Shown here: positions 18,108 to 26,546 of the stretch, piece by piece
Layout of the letters: each line of letters begins with the position of its first letter
How positions within the stretch are numbered: position 1 is the stretch's first letter
Source of the DNA: Desulfobacteraceae bacterium
GTDB lineage: Bacteria; Desulfobacterota; Desulfobacteria; Desulfobacterales; Desulfobacteraceae
Direction of reading: 5' to 3'
Length of the DNA: 64,000 bases
NCBI GenBank assembly: GCA_016743945.1
Contig: JADGFI010000001.1
Location: 124,001-188,000, forward strand
Notes under the pieces: generated by a model
The model's database searches: none
The model's input: the letters and a program-made list of their open reading frames with translations, nothing else
What the model was told of the DNA's origin: nothing
Translations under genes and position numbers: made by a program

Positions 18108-18566
18108 ATGAACTTTAATTTGAAACCCATTATTGCCTTTATTTTTGCAGCACTGCTTTTGACCGGTGCTGCCGTTGCCAGTGATGATATGAAAGACCAC
18201 GACATGTCTTCATCAGACAAAATCGGAACCCTCGTCCATGAATCCATAGTGGACGGTTATATGCTTTCCTATTACCTTATGGATCTTCGTGACGGGAAAG
18301 ACGCTGACAAAAAAGATATGGATAAGCCCCATCACATCATGCTTTATATCATGGATAAAAATCATAAACCTGTTCTTGAGGGAAAGGTAGGATTCATGAT
18401 CAAAAAAGGTGATACGGTACCCCCCCAGAAAGCCATGGCCATGTATATGAGCAAAGGATTCGGTATTACGGCTGATATGAAGCAAAAAGGAGTCTACTCC
18501 ATCACCGCCAAGGCACTGTTGGGAGATACCAAACTCGTGGACAGCTTTACCCATGAGATGAAGTAG
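18108..18566 (+). CDS. Small periplasmic protein of the metal-efflux operon
   Basis: 152 residues with a clear signal peptide (IIAFIFAALLLTGAAVA, cleavage near VAS). The mature protein is rich in Asp, Met and His (MKDHDMSSSD, KPHHIMLYIMDKNH) and ends in a beta-rich half that resembles small YtkA/FixH-like periplasmic domains often seen beside copper systems. Likely binds or buffers the exported metal in the periplasm (inference). It begins 17 bases after the pump gene with an AAAAAGGA-type ribosome site. Confidence 0.7.
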   Translation: MNFNLKPIIAFIFAALLLTGAAVASDDMKDHDMSSSDKIGTLVHESIVDGYMLSYYLMDLRDGKDADKKDMDKPHHIMLYIMDKNHKPVLEGKVGFMIKKGDTVPPQKAMAMYMSKGFGITADMKQKGVYSITAKALLGDTKLVDSFTHEMK

Positions 18567-18577
18567 TTTACACCATC

Positions 18578-18628
18578 TGTAAATAATGGGTGGGGGAGAA
18601 GAGTAATTTCCCCCATCCATTATTTACA
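18578..18628 (+). repeat. Long hairpin between efflux genes
   Basis: TGTAAATAATGG plus TGGGGGA (from 18578) pairs with TCCCCCA plus TCCATTATTTACA (to 18628), a stem of about 20 bp around an 11-base loop. No T-run follows, so it is more likely an mRNA-stability or processing element than a full terminator. Confidence 0.6.
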
Positions 18629-18672
18629 AAATGGGAATTTTCCCCAATTTTCCCATGGAAAGGAGGATAAGA

Positions 18673-19143
18673 ATGAACGAGTCTGTGAAACCAGTGTTTT
18701 TGTCATTGATCCTTTTTTTTCTTTTGTCTGGATCCACTCTATTGGCCCATGGTGATAAACACCAAGAGCAAAAAAAGAAAAAAATGCAGAAGCAACATTG
18801 GGCAGCCCCGTCAGAGGAAAAAAACCGGATTAACCCAGTTTTATTTTCAGAAAAATCCGTTTTTGCCGGGCAAACTCTTTATCTCCAAAACTGTACAGAC
18901 TGCCATGGTGTCAACGCAGACGGGAATGGGCCTGATGCAGATGATATGGAGCCCAGGCCAAGCAATCTTGCGGCAATGGCCGGACACCATTCCGATGGAG
19001 ATATGGCCTGGAAAATTAAAAAAGGGAACGGGTCCATGCCAGCCTGGGAAGAACTCTTTTCAGAAGAACAAATATGGGATCTTGTTAATTATATTCAGAA
19101 CCTGAAATCCATTGATCAGAAGACTCCTTTGAAACAAGAATAA
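18673..19143 (+). CDS. Monoheme cytochrome c, periplasmic
   Basis: 156 residues from ATG 18673, chosen because a strong AGGAGG lies just upstream and a signal peptide follows (PVFLSLILFFLLSGSTLLA). One heme-binding CxxCH (NCTDCHG) sits in the middle and a likely axial Met in GSMPAWEE, the pattern of small class I cytochromes c. A His/Lys-rich segment after the signal (HGDKHQEQKKKKMQKQHW) could bind metal. It is the last gene of the efflux operon, downstream of a long hairpin. Its role beside a metal pump may be redox cycling of copper or simple electron transfer; neither is shown. Confidence 0.88.
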   Translation: MNESVKPVFLSLILFFLLSGSTLLAHGDKHQEQKKKKMQKQHWAAPSEEKNRINPVLFSEKSVFAGQTLYLQNCTDCHGVNADGNGPDADDMEPRPSNLAAMAGHHSDGDMAWKIKKGNGSMPAWEELFSEEQIWDLVNYIQNLKSIDQKTPLKQE

Positions 19144-19179
19144 GTTTTGAGATCACCACGCCATTTGTAGGAGAAGGAA

Positions 19180-20568
19180 TTATTTTTCCCCCTTGGGTAG
19201 AATGCGATCAAGGGACAGGTGATGTCGTTTCATTTTATTGTTCAGAGTTGTCCTCGTGATATTCAAAATCTTGGACGCCTCACTCTTATTGCCTTTTGTT
19301 TGCTTTAAGGTCTCAACAAGGGCCAGGCTTTCAACTTCATCAAGAGACTTCCCGCCCAGGGATAACTGAGTTTTAAACGAGGCTTCCGGACGGTACTTTT
19401 TCATCACATTTATCGGCAGGTCCTTTTCAGATACATATTGCCCCATGGATAAAATGACGGCTCTTTCAATGGCATTTTCAAGTTCCCGTACATTGCCGGG
19501 CCATTGATGTTTTGTCAGGGCATCCATTGCCATGGGGGTGAATCCCTTCAGGGCTTTCCTGTTCTTTCTGGTATATTTTTTTAAAATTTTTTGAGATAGA
19601 AGGGGGACATCGCCTGTTCGGTCTCTCAGCGGCGGGATCTCTATGTTTACGACATTGAGGCGGTAAAACAAATCTTCTCTGAATCTCTTTTTTTTGACTT
19701 CTTTTCCTATATTACGGTTTGTTGCGGCAATGATACGTACATTGACTTTTATGGCTTTGTCGCTGCCGACACTTTGAATCTCTTGTTCCTGAATGGCTCT
19801 GAGCAACTTTACCTGCATGGAAAGGGGCATTTCTCCGATTTCATCTAAAAAAATAGACCCCTTATCTGCCTGTCTGAACAGGCCGTCACGTCGCTTGTCC
19901 GCACCGGTGAAAGCGCCTTTTTCATGGCCAAACAATTCTGATTCCAGAAGGGTTTCGGTCAAGGCGGCACAATTTACAACCACCAGCATGTGGTCTCGTC
20001 GGTAACTGGTTTTGTGGATCGCCTTTGCAAAAAGTTCTTTGCCTGTTCCGCTTTCACCGGTAATAAGAATATTGGCATCAGATTTGGCGGTAATTTTAGC
20101 AGTTTCCATGACCCTTTCCATGGCCCGGCTTGATCCAATGATGTCTGAAAAACTGCTTTCGGATAAAAGTTTTTCTTTAAGAACCTTATTTTCCATTGAT
20201 AGCTTCAAATGGCTCATGGCCCTGTCGATTATAATTTTAACTTCTTCGAAATTTAGCGGCTTGGTTAAATAATCATAGGCCCCAAGCTTCATGGCTTCTA
20301 CTGCTTTGTCCACTGATGAATAGGCCGTCATAATAATGACAGGGATGGATGGGTTAAATTTTTTGATCTGCTGTAATGCCTCTATACCATCAATACAAGA
20401 CATCCTGACGTCCATAAGAATCAGATCATAGGGGTTTTTCTTGGCTGACGCTATGGCCTGTCCTCCATCGGTTGCCTTTTCGACCTTGTGGCCCAGGCTG
20501 CCCAGCACGGTATTGAGCATGGTAAGATGCCCTAAATCATCATCTACGATTAAGATGCGTCCTTTCAT
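19180..20568 (-). CDS. NtrC-family response regulator (ZraR-like)
   Basis: Phosphorylation-controlled activator of sigma-54 promoters. 462 residues: receiver domain (phospho-Asp 53 in LILMDVRMS, Lys in YLTKPL), AAA+ domain with Walker A GESGTGKELF and the sigma-54 contact loop GAFTGA, and a C-terminal Fis-type helix-turn-helix (KSEASKILNITRTTLNNKM). Its ATG overlaps the stop of the sensor gene (ATGA). It lies convergent to the metal-efflux operon, and the palindrome at 9750 with the sigma-54 promoter at 9881 make that operon the likely target. Confidence 0.95.
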   Translation of the reverse strand: MKGRILIVDDDLGHLTMLNTVLGSLGHKVEKATDGGQAIASAKKNPYDLILMDVRMSCIDGIEALQQIKKFNPSIPVIIMTAYSSVDKAVEAMKLGAYDYLTKPLNFEEVKIIIDRAMSHLKLSMENKVLKEKLLSESSFSDIIGSSRAMERVMETAKITAKSDANILITGESGTGKELFAKAIHKTSYRRDHMLVVVNCAALTETLLESELFGHEKGAFTGADKRRDGLFRQADKGSIFLDEIGEMPLSMQVKLLRAIQEQEIQSVGSDKAIKVNVRIIAATNRNIGKEVKKKRFREDLFYRLNVVNIEIPPLRDRTGDVPLLSQKILKKYTRKNRKALKGFTPMAMDALTKHQWPGNVRELENAIERAVILSMGQYVSEKDLPINVMKKYRPEASFKTQLSLGGKSLDEVESLALVETLKQTKGNKSEASKILNITRTTLNNKMKRHHLSLDRILPKGEK

Positions 20569-22313
20569 ATCGGGTTTTCCTTTTTCCCTGTAATGGGTAA
20601 GACAATTGAAATTGTTGTGCCCGAGTTTTCTGTGCTTTCTGCCTGTAGAAAACCGTTATGGTTTTCTACAATTTTATGGGCAATGGCCAGCCCCAGACCT
20701 GTACCTTTATTTTTCGTGGTAAAATAGGGATCAAATATATGGTTTAAATTTTCCAAGGGAATACCCGCTCCCGTATCAGATACATGAATAATAATGCTTG
20801 ATCCTTTTTTTTTTACCTGCACGATAAGACTGCCTCCTTTGGCCATGGCCTGGATGGCATTGAGATATAAATTTAAGAGAACCTGAGTCAACCGGTCCGG
20901 GTCCGCTTTAAGGTCTGGCAGGTCTGGCGTTATAACTTTTTTAATCTGAATACCAGCGGTTTCGGCTTCGTGGGTGACAATTCGTATGGAATGATCAATC
21001 AACTTTCTTACCTTGATTTTTTTAAATTTGAGATCAGAGGGCCTTGCGAATTCAAGAAGTTCGGAAATCACACGATTTATCCGGTCCACCTCTTCTGCCA
21101 TGAGATTTGCAGCTTGTTTATTTTCACTGCTGTCCTCGAACAGGCTGCCAAAATAGGTGGCATACCCTTTTATAGAACTTAACGGATTTCTAATTTCATG
21201 GGCAATACCAGCGGCCAGGTTTCCAATAGTGGCCAGTTTTTCAATGCGCTGTGTTTTTATTTCCAGTTCCCTGATCTCTGTTAAATCTTTAAGAACAATC
21301 ATAAAACCAATGTATTTTCCATCTTCGCCGTGGATGTCTGTTGCACTGACAGCCACCGGAACCTGTTTGTTTTTTTCTATTAAAAGACAGATCTCTTTTT
21401 CTGCTACCGGCTGGCCTGATTTGATCATATCATGCAAACTCCATATATTATCCGGAAGAAGCTTTTTGGCATTCACGCCTTTTACCGATTTTTCATTGGT
21501 TTTTAAAAGGTTCCATGCAACCGCATTGCTGTATATGACCCGATACCGGGTATCCATAACAAGAATCCCCACAGGTAGATGGGTTACTACTTCCGATGCA
21601 AATTTTTGGGTGTCCTGAAGAAGTTTGCGAGAACGGGTATAGTTTTGTGCCCAGAAGAGTGAGATAACCCCTGCAAGACCGAGAGAAAAAATAATTGCTG
21701 CCATCACAATATTGTGTTTCAAATCTTCTCTCATGGCGATTTCAAAGGGGGCTATATTCATTCCAATAAAAATATAGGGGCGGTTGGCAGGATCCAGAAT
21801 TTTTCGGGTTGTGATACTGTTTTTCCAGTCTTGATGATCATGCCCCGGATGGTCAAAAATAGGCAAAAAGGTTTTGTATACTTCAAAATATTTTATTCCC
21901 TTTTCCTGCCCCACTATTCTCCATTGGGGCAGGTTGGATGGGGAAAGGATTTCTAAAATATCGAAATCTACAAATTTTTTCCCAATCAGGGATCTTTTAT
22001 CATGGGCCAGAATCATCCCGGAATAGTCCACAATACTGATATAGGAAATATCAGACTGCCCGGCAGTCTCCTCCAGAAGTATCTGCAAATGAATTTCATC
22101 TGCAAACACCCCCATTTTTCCCATCATACCGGTGCGTGTTCCGGCTTCAAAGGAACGAATTAGAGCAGCTCCCTTTTCTTTTAAAAGCTGTCCCATCTGC
22201 TCTTTATCCCGATTGTAATTAACAACACCCAAGAATCCCACAACCGTAATAAGAACCAAGCTTGCCCCGATGGTCATCCAGGGGGATATATGAATTTTGT
22301 GTTTCATGGGCAT
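20565..22313 (-). CDS. Membrane sensor histidine kinase (ZraS-like)
   Basis: Partner of the downstream response regulator. 582 residues: first membrane helix (WMTIGASLVLITVVGFLGVV), a periplasmic sensor of about 160 residues containing several His (DHPGHDHQDW), a second membrane helix (near 205-220), a PAS domain (about 235-350), then the kinase core with phospho-acceptor His 372 (GIAHEIRNPLSS) and ATP boxes (LYLNAIQAM, VSDTGAGIP, GTGLGLAIAHKIV). The His-rich periplasmic stretch is a plausible metal-sensing site (inference). It heads the two-gene leftward operon. Confidence 0.94.
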   Translation of the reverse strand: MPMKHKIHISPWMTIGASLVLITVVGFLGVVNYNRDKEQMGQLLKEKGAALIRSFEAGTRTGMMGKMGVFADEIHLQILLEETAGQSDISYISIVDYSGMILAHDKRSLIGKKFVDFDILEILSPSNLPQWRIVGQEKGIKYFEVYKTFLPIFDHPGHDHQDWKNSITTRKILDPANRPYIFIGMNIAPFEIAMREDLKHNIVMAAIIFSLGLAGVISLFWAQNYTRSRKLLQDTQKFASEVVTHLPVGILVMDTRYRVIYSNAVAWNLLKTNEKSVKGVNAKKLLPDNIWSLHDMIKSGQPVAEKEICLLIEKNKQVPVAVSATDIHGEDGKYIGFMIVLKDLTEIRELEIKTQRIEKLATIGNLAAGIAHEIRNPLSSIKGYATYFGSLFEDSSENKQAANLMAEEVDRINRVISELLEFARPSDLKFKKIKVRKLIDHSIRIVTHEAETAGIQIKKVITPDLPDLKADPDRLTQVLLNLYLNAIQAMAKGGSLIVQVKKKGSSIIIHVSDTGAGIPLENLNHIFDPYFTTKNKGTGLGLAIAHKIVENHNGFLQAESTENSGTTISIVLPITGKKENPI

Positions 22314-22346
22314 ACCTGATTAAAAATTAGATATTTTTGGAATGAA

Positions 22347-22372
22347 TGTATAATTATTAACCATATTATACA
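22347..22372. promoter_or_regulatory. Inverted repeat upstream of sensor kinase
   Basis: TGTATAAT (22347-22354) pairs with ATTATACA (22365-22372), 34 bases before the kinase start. Its position suits an operator; the binding protein is unknown. Confidence 0.4.
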
Positions 22373-22880
22373 ATATTAACAAGTGGTTTCAAAGAGAAAG
22401 AAATATCATTAATCGATTTTTTTAGCGACTTGAGCTTCGGATTTAATTTTGTACCAGTATTCACTAATCAGTTTGTCTTTGGGATCGATTCCAATAACAG
22501 CATAGGGCAGTTGGATCGGCCCGTATAATAGTATATTTATGATATACGCACTCCATTAAATTGCTGCTATGCAAATAGGAATTTGCAAACCGTATACCAG
22601 CAGTGCAAAATTGGATATTTAACTTTTTAAAAAAAATGGAATAGTGAATGAATGGATTTTTTCTGATAGCGACTATTGATGGTCTCTGGCAGCCCCACAA
22701 AAGAGTGCGGACGAAAGCGTGAGGGGCCGAGACTCGTTGGATGAGGGGAAAAGGGAAAATTCGTGAACGAATTACCACTTGAATTGATTAATTTTTGACA
22801 TAAGTCTTCTCATGGAAAAATTGCTGTGGTTCAGGGCAATGGTAAATAAATCGCGATTGGAAAACAAGTTGTTTTAGTGC

Positions 22881-22910
22881 TTGACAAAAATTATGTGAAT
22901 CAATACTTAT
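22881..22910 (+). promoter_or_regulatory. Candidate sigma-70 promoter of PilZ gene
   Basis: A perfect -35 box TTGACA at 22881 is followed after 17 bases by TACTTAT, a weak -10 box, about 55 bases before the PilZ start. Confidence 0.4.
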
Positions 22911-22965
22911 TTTATTAAAATCTAAAATTGTAATTATTTGATACGCATATGGAAAGGAATTGCTG

Positions 22966-23628
22966 ATGGAAGAATTAGAAGGACTTTTGGAGCTCAATAA
23001 ATCCGAAGGCATTTATATTGACATCGGCACTCAAGTTTATCTTGAGATAGAAGGGGTTAATTTTTCTGTCACAAGTATCTTTATCGGCATGCTGAAAGAT
23101 GAATTTATGATCGTTACCCTTCCCAAACGCTATAAAAGTATAAAAGATAAATTGTTACCTTCCGATACATTGGTTGTCAAGTATCTATACGAAGGCTCTA
23201 TCTATGCCTTCCAAACCAGGGTGATAGAAACGATTACAAATCCGATCAAAGCACTTGCCCTCGGATATCCTAAAGTGGTTCAGCAAAGAGAACTCAGAAT
23301 TGCTAAGAGAAATAGTGTTGTGGTTCCCGGCAGAATCGAAGCAAAAAAGAAAAATTTTTCCATGGTCGTGTTTGATATCAGCAAAAAAGGGTGTAGATTT
23401 AAGTACCGTGAAGAAACCGCTAGTATGTCTTCACTGAGAGAGGGAGACCTTTTAAGAATTTACTGCCAGTTTCCCGGCATTGCGGATGAAATCGGCGCCA
23501 TGGCATCTGTCAAAAATATTAAAAGAGCACAGGGGCAGTTTACCATCGGCGCAGAATTTCAAGATATGACCAAAGCTTTTTTAATGCCCTTGATGCAGTT
23601 TTTATTTTCCATCGAAGATTTTTCTTAA
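22966..23628 (+). CDS. PilZ-domain c-di-GMP receptor (YcgR-like)
   Basis: 220 residues. The C-terminal half is a PilZ domain with the two c-di-GMP binding signatures: RIAKR (RxxxR) and, about 30 residues later, DISKKG (D/NxSxxG). The N-terminal half (IGTQVYLEIEGVNFSVTSIFIGM, FMIVTLPK) resembles the YcgR/PilZN flagellar-brake domain. Such proteins slow flagella or alter surface behaviour when c-di-GMP rises. Start: ATG at 22966 with GGAAAGGAAT upstream; an in-frame TTG six bases earlier is less likely. Single gene with its own promoter. Confidence 0.88.
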   Translation: MEELEGLLELNKSEGIYIDIGTQVYLEIEGVNFSVTSIFIGMLKDEFMIVTLPKRYKSIKDKLLPSDTLVVKYLYEGSIYAFQTRVIETITNPIKALALGYPKVVQQRELRIAKRNSVVVPGRIEAKKKNFSMVVFDISKKGCRFKYREETASMSSLREGDLLRIYCQFPGIADEIGAMASVKNIKRAQGQFTIGAEFQDMTKAFLMPLMQFLFSIEDFS

Positions 23629-23635
23629 AAAAATA

Positions 23636-23850
23636 TCAGGTCCCAAAGGAAACTTCCGGCATCCCCATGGCGGTATCGCCACTGGCGGCAATGGCATCGA
23701 ATTTGCTCATGGTGACGGGCAATTCTGAATTGATAAAAAATTGGGCGGTACAAAACACGCCTTCGTAGAAGGCGACCTGTTTGTTGGTCCCAGCTTTTTT
23801 TTTTCCGGTCCTGGGCTTTCCTATTGAGGCCGTGCAATTGTGCCACGAAT
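23636..23850 (-). pseudogene. Remnant of acyl-CoA dehydrogenase (C-terminal end)
   Basis: The minus-strand frame ending at 23636 contains VAFYEGVFCTAQFFINSEL and ends in GMPEVSFGT. This matches the pattern at the C-terminus of large acyl-CoA dehydrogenases (FYxGKIxTAxFF...LP, then MPEEAF). Upstream of a nine-A run the similarity is lost in this frame, and no catalytic or FAD-binding part is present. It is best read as the 3-prime end of a deleted gene beside the fatty-acid activation genes. It might still be transcribed but cannot make an enzyme. Confidence 0.55.
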
Positions 23851-24066
23851 GAATCAAGATACGCTGAATCAAGAAATTAATAATAGCAAGCATCATGCCA
23901 TGACCTGGTTGAGGGGGGATGACCGTCCGGTGGCAGATCTGCCAGGCTCCCTAGGAAGTGCCGCATCTTGTCTTTTATCAATATATTGATACCTGGGAAT
24001 TATTATGTGTAGGGAATAATATTCGTAACCTATTGAAATATAAGTTAAATATCCTGGATGCTGAAG

Positions 24067-24083
24067 CTGGTATACTTGTTGCT
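24067..24083 (+). promoter_or_regulatory. Candidate sigma-54 promoter of fadD-maoC
   Basis: CTGGTATACTTGTTGCT has GG and GC exactly 10 bases apart and a perfect TTGCT -12 element, about 100 bases before the acyl-CoA ligase start. A sigma-54 activator gene lies just downstream of the operon (26547-29639). Confidence 0.6.
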
Positions 24084-24185
24084 ATATTTTATAGGATCAC
24101 AAAGGAGATCCTCTCTTCTTTTGTCATAGAGGGAAAGGGTGTCGTTCAATATTAATCAGCAGGTGAACCCCATTTGAGGACGTGT

Positions 24186-25991
24186 ATGGAAAAGACAATA
24201 AATGAAGTGTTCAAGAACCGGGCTGAAAAATACACAACCAGGATTGCCGTTGAAAAAAAAAACAAGGGGGTCTGGGAGTCGGCCAGCTGGCAGGAATACT
24301 ATGCGTCGGCAAGGAATATCGGTCTTGGCCTCCACATCCTTGGCATAAAAAAGGGGGATCGGGTTTCCATTCTGTCGGAAAACCGTCTGGAATGGTTGTA
24401 CGCGGACATGGGGACCCTGGGTTTGGGCGGGGTGGTGGTGCCCATCTATACCACACTCCTCACAGAAGAAGTGGGGTATGTGCTGAAGAATTCCGGGGCA
24501 AAGGCCATTTTTGTTGAGAACAGATCCCAATTGGACAAGGTGTTGGCCTGCCAAAAGGAGCTGCCAAAGCTTGAAAAAATTATTATGATGGACCCTGGGG
24601 ATTTAGGGGCGGATACTAATAAAATTATGGGGTTCAAGGCAATTTACGAGCTGGGCCGGCAAAAACAAAAAGAATCCCCCCCTCTTTTTAAGGGGCTTTC
24701 CATGGCGGTTGAGCCAGAAGATATTGCCACCATTGTCTACACCTCCGGAACCACCGGCGTTCCCAAGGGTGCCATGCTTCGTCATAAAAATATCATGGCG
24801 GTGCTGCACAGTCTGGACAGTATCCGCCCCAAATACTGTTTTGATACGGACCAGGTTGTGCCTTTTTTGCCCCTTTCCCATGTGTACGGCCGCCTCACCG
24901 ACCATTTTTTTGGTATCTATACCGGGGTAACCGCCTCCTATGCCGAGGGAATTGAACAGTTTGCAAGGGATATTAAAGACAGGCGCCCCCATGTGATCCA
25001 GGCCGTGCCCCGGGTATGTGAAAAAATCTACCAGAAAATCCTGGAACAGGTGGATGAGCAGCCTTTGTGGAAGCAGAAGATTTTTCGATGGGGGCATGAA
25101 ATCGGCATTGAGATCAGCGGGCTTCGGGAGCGGCATCAACCCGTTTCTCCTTTTTTGAATCTAAAATATAAACTGGCCTATTCCCTGGTTTTTAAAAAGC
25201 TGGCCCAGGCCCTGGGGGGAAGAGTTCGCTGGATGACGGCATCCGGAGCCCCCACATCCCGGGATATCATGCTTTTTTTCAATGCCGCCGGCATCACCGT
25301 TGTGGAGGGATATGGCATGACAGAATGCTGCGCCCCGGCCACCATGAGCCATTTGGATGATTATCGCATCGGCACGGTGGGGTATCCCCTTCCCGGGGTT
25401 GAGATCAAGCTGGCAGATGACGGTGAGATTCTCATCAAGGGAGAGAGTGTCTTTGCCGGGTATTGGGGGATGGAGGAGGCCACAAAAGAGGCCTTTACCC
25501 GGGATGGTTATTTCATGAGCGGTGATATCGGGGAATTTGAAGACGGATTTTTAAAAATTACCGACCGGAAAAAAGATTTGATTATTACTTCCGGGGGGAA
25601 GAATATTGCCCCCCAGAAAATCGAGGGTCTGTTTAAATTCGATCCCCTTTTTGAGCATGTGATCGTTATCGGGGAGGGGCGCAAGTTCCTGGCAGCCCTT
25701 TTTAATATAAATCCAATCCAGGCTTCTCTTCTTGCCCGGAAAAACAAACTTTCCTTTGACCGGCCCGAAGACCTGCTGGACACTCCTGAATTTCTAAAAA
25801 TAATTGATGCCCATGTGGGGGAGAGAAACAGCCAGCTTGCCCGGTATGAAACCATCAAAAGATACCAGGTTCTTAAAAAGCCCTTTTCCCCGGAAAGCGG
25901 GGAACTCACCGCATCTTTGAAGCTGAAACGAAATGTGGTGCTAAAACGGCACCAGGCATTAATCGACGCCATGTATGCGGATGTAAACTAA
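24186..25991 (+). CDS. Long-chain acyl-CoA synthetase (AMP-forming)
   Basis: Activates fatty acids to acyl-CoA with ATP via an acyl-adenylate. 601 residues. ATP motif TIVYTSGTTGVPKGAML, the GYGMTECCAP adenylate motif, and the FMSGDIGEFEDGFLKITDRKKDLIITSGGKNIAP block (in parts) with the hinge and catalytic lysine region near the C-terminus are all present. Start ATG 24186 has GAGGA five bases upstream; a TTG 12 bases earlier is rejected. It shares its transcript with a MaoC-type hydratase and lies behind a sigma-54 promoter, suggesting inducible fatty- or aromatic-acid use. Paralog of the ligase at 32129. Confidence 0.93.
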   Translation: MEKTINEVFKNRAEKYTTRIAVEKKNKGVWESASWQEYYASARNIGLGLHILGIKKGDRVSILSENRLEWLYADMGTLGLGGVVVPIYTTLLTEEVGYVLKNSGAKAIFVENRSQLDKVLACQKELPKLEKIIMMDPGDLGADTNKIMGFKAIYELGRQKQKESPPLFKGLSMAVEPEDIATIVYTSGTTGVPKGAMLRHKNIMAVLHSLDSIRPKYCFDTDQVVPFLPLSHVYGRLTDHFFGIYTGVTASYAEGIEQFARDIKDRRPHVIQAVPRVCEKIYQKILEQVDEQPLWKQKIFRWGHEIGIEISGLRERHQPVSPFLNLKYKLAYSLVFKKLAQALGGRVRWMTASGAPTSRDIMLFFNAAGITVVEGYGMTECCAPATMSHLDDYRIGTVGYPLPGVEIKLADDGEILIKGESVFAGYWGMEEATKEAFTRDGYFMSGDIGEFEDGFLKITDRKKDLIITSGGKNIAPQKIEGLFKFDPLFEHVIVIGEGRKFLAALFNINPIQASLLARKNKLSFDRPEDLLDTPEFLKIIDAHVGERNSQLARYETIKRYQVLKKPFSPESGELTASLKLKRNVVLKRHQALIDAMYADVN

Positions 25992-26057
25992 AGAAGGAAC
26001 CGCCATGGCCCGGCTCAAGTTTCATATAGACGCTATCCAAATAAAAAAGGGAGAGCC

Positions 26058-26516
26058 ATGCAAATTTTGCCACTGGAGGGGATGAAAAACTTGTTGGGAA
26101 AAGAAATCGGTTGTTCAAACTGGTTCCCCATTGACCAGGAGAGAATAGACAAATTTGCCCATTGCACCCTGGAGAACCACTGGGTTCATGTTGATGCTGA
26201 GACTGCCAAACAAGGTTTTTTCGGTAAGACTATTGCCCAGGGGAATCTGGTTGTTTCCCTGCTTACTCATTTCCATGAGCGTTTTATGGTGATTCCTGAA
26301 GGGGCGGTCATGGCCATCTATTACGGAATGAACAAAATCAGGCATCTGTCCCCGGTTAAGGTGGACTCTAAGATTCGGGACCGCATCGTCCTGGGGGATG
26401 TGGAAGAGAAAAACAACGGAAGGATTCTAACCACGGTCCACCACATCGTTGAAATTAAAGGAAATAAAAAACCCGCCTGTTATGCCGAGAGTCTGACCCT
26501 GTTTCTGAACAAATAA
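26058..26516 (+). CDS. MaoC-like hotdog dehydratase
   Basis: 152 residues, one hotdog domain of the MaoC/(R)-enoyl-CoA hydratase family, which hydrates trans-2-enoyl-CoA. The usual active-site segment (A-T-G-D-x-x-W-I-H-V-D, then T-I-A-H-G) reads CTLENHWVHVD and GKTIAQGNLV here: the catalytic Asp position carries Glu and the TIAHG His is Gln, so activity may be altered. A GGGAGAG ribosome site lies before the ATG. It follows the acyl-CoA ligase by 66 bases and is likely co-transcribed, so it probably acts on the CoA esters that enzyme makes. Confidence 0.85.
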   Translation: MQILPLEGMKNLLGKEIGCSNWFPIDQERIDKFAHCTLENHWVHVDAETAKQGFFGKTIAQGNLVVSLLTHFHERFMVIPEGAVMAIYYGMNKIRHLSPVKVDSKIRDRIVLGDVEEKNNGRILTTVHHIVEIKGNKKPACYAESLTLFLNK

Positions 26517-26546
26517 CCAATGTCAACCCATAAAAAAGGCCACGGT

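Larger units (their letters stand above)
22314..22965. other. 652-bp intergenic region, partly structured
   Basis: Divergent region between the sensor kinase and the PilZ gene. It holds an inverted repeat near the kinase start (22347-22372), a GC-richer block at about 22680-22780 that stands out from its AT-rich surroundings and carries an AATTCGT/ACGAATT repeat, and a promoter for the PilZ gene. No gene is convincing; a 104-codon minus ORF has no ribosome site. Confidence 0.45.
23629..24185. other. Region with acyl-CoA dehydrogenase remnant and sigma-54 promoter
   Basis: 557 bp before fadD. On the minus strand it holds the decayed end of an acyl-CoA dehydrogenase (listed separately); near the right end is a sigma-54-type promoter. 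A 65-codon plus ORF at 23958 has no ribosome site and is not supported. Confidence 0.5.

Noticed and set aside
22464-22778. 104-codon minus ORF as a gene
   Set aside because: No ribosome site, biased composition and no recognisable motif.
23958-24155. 65-codon plus ORF before fadD
   Set aside because: No ribosome site, and it contains the sigma-54 promoter.
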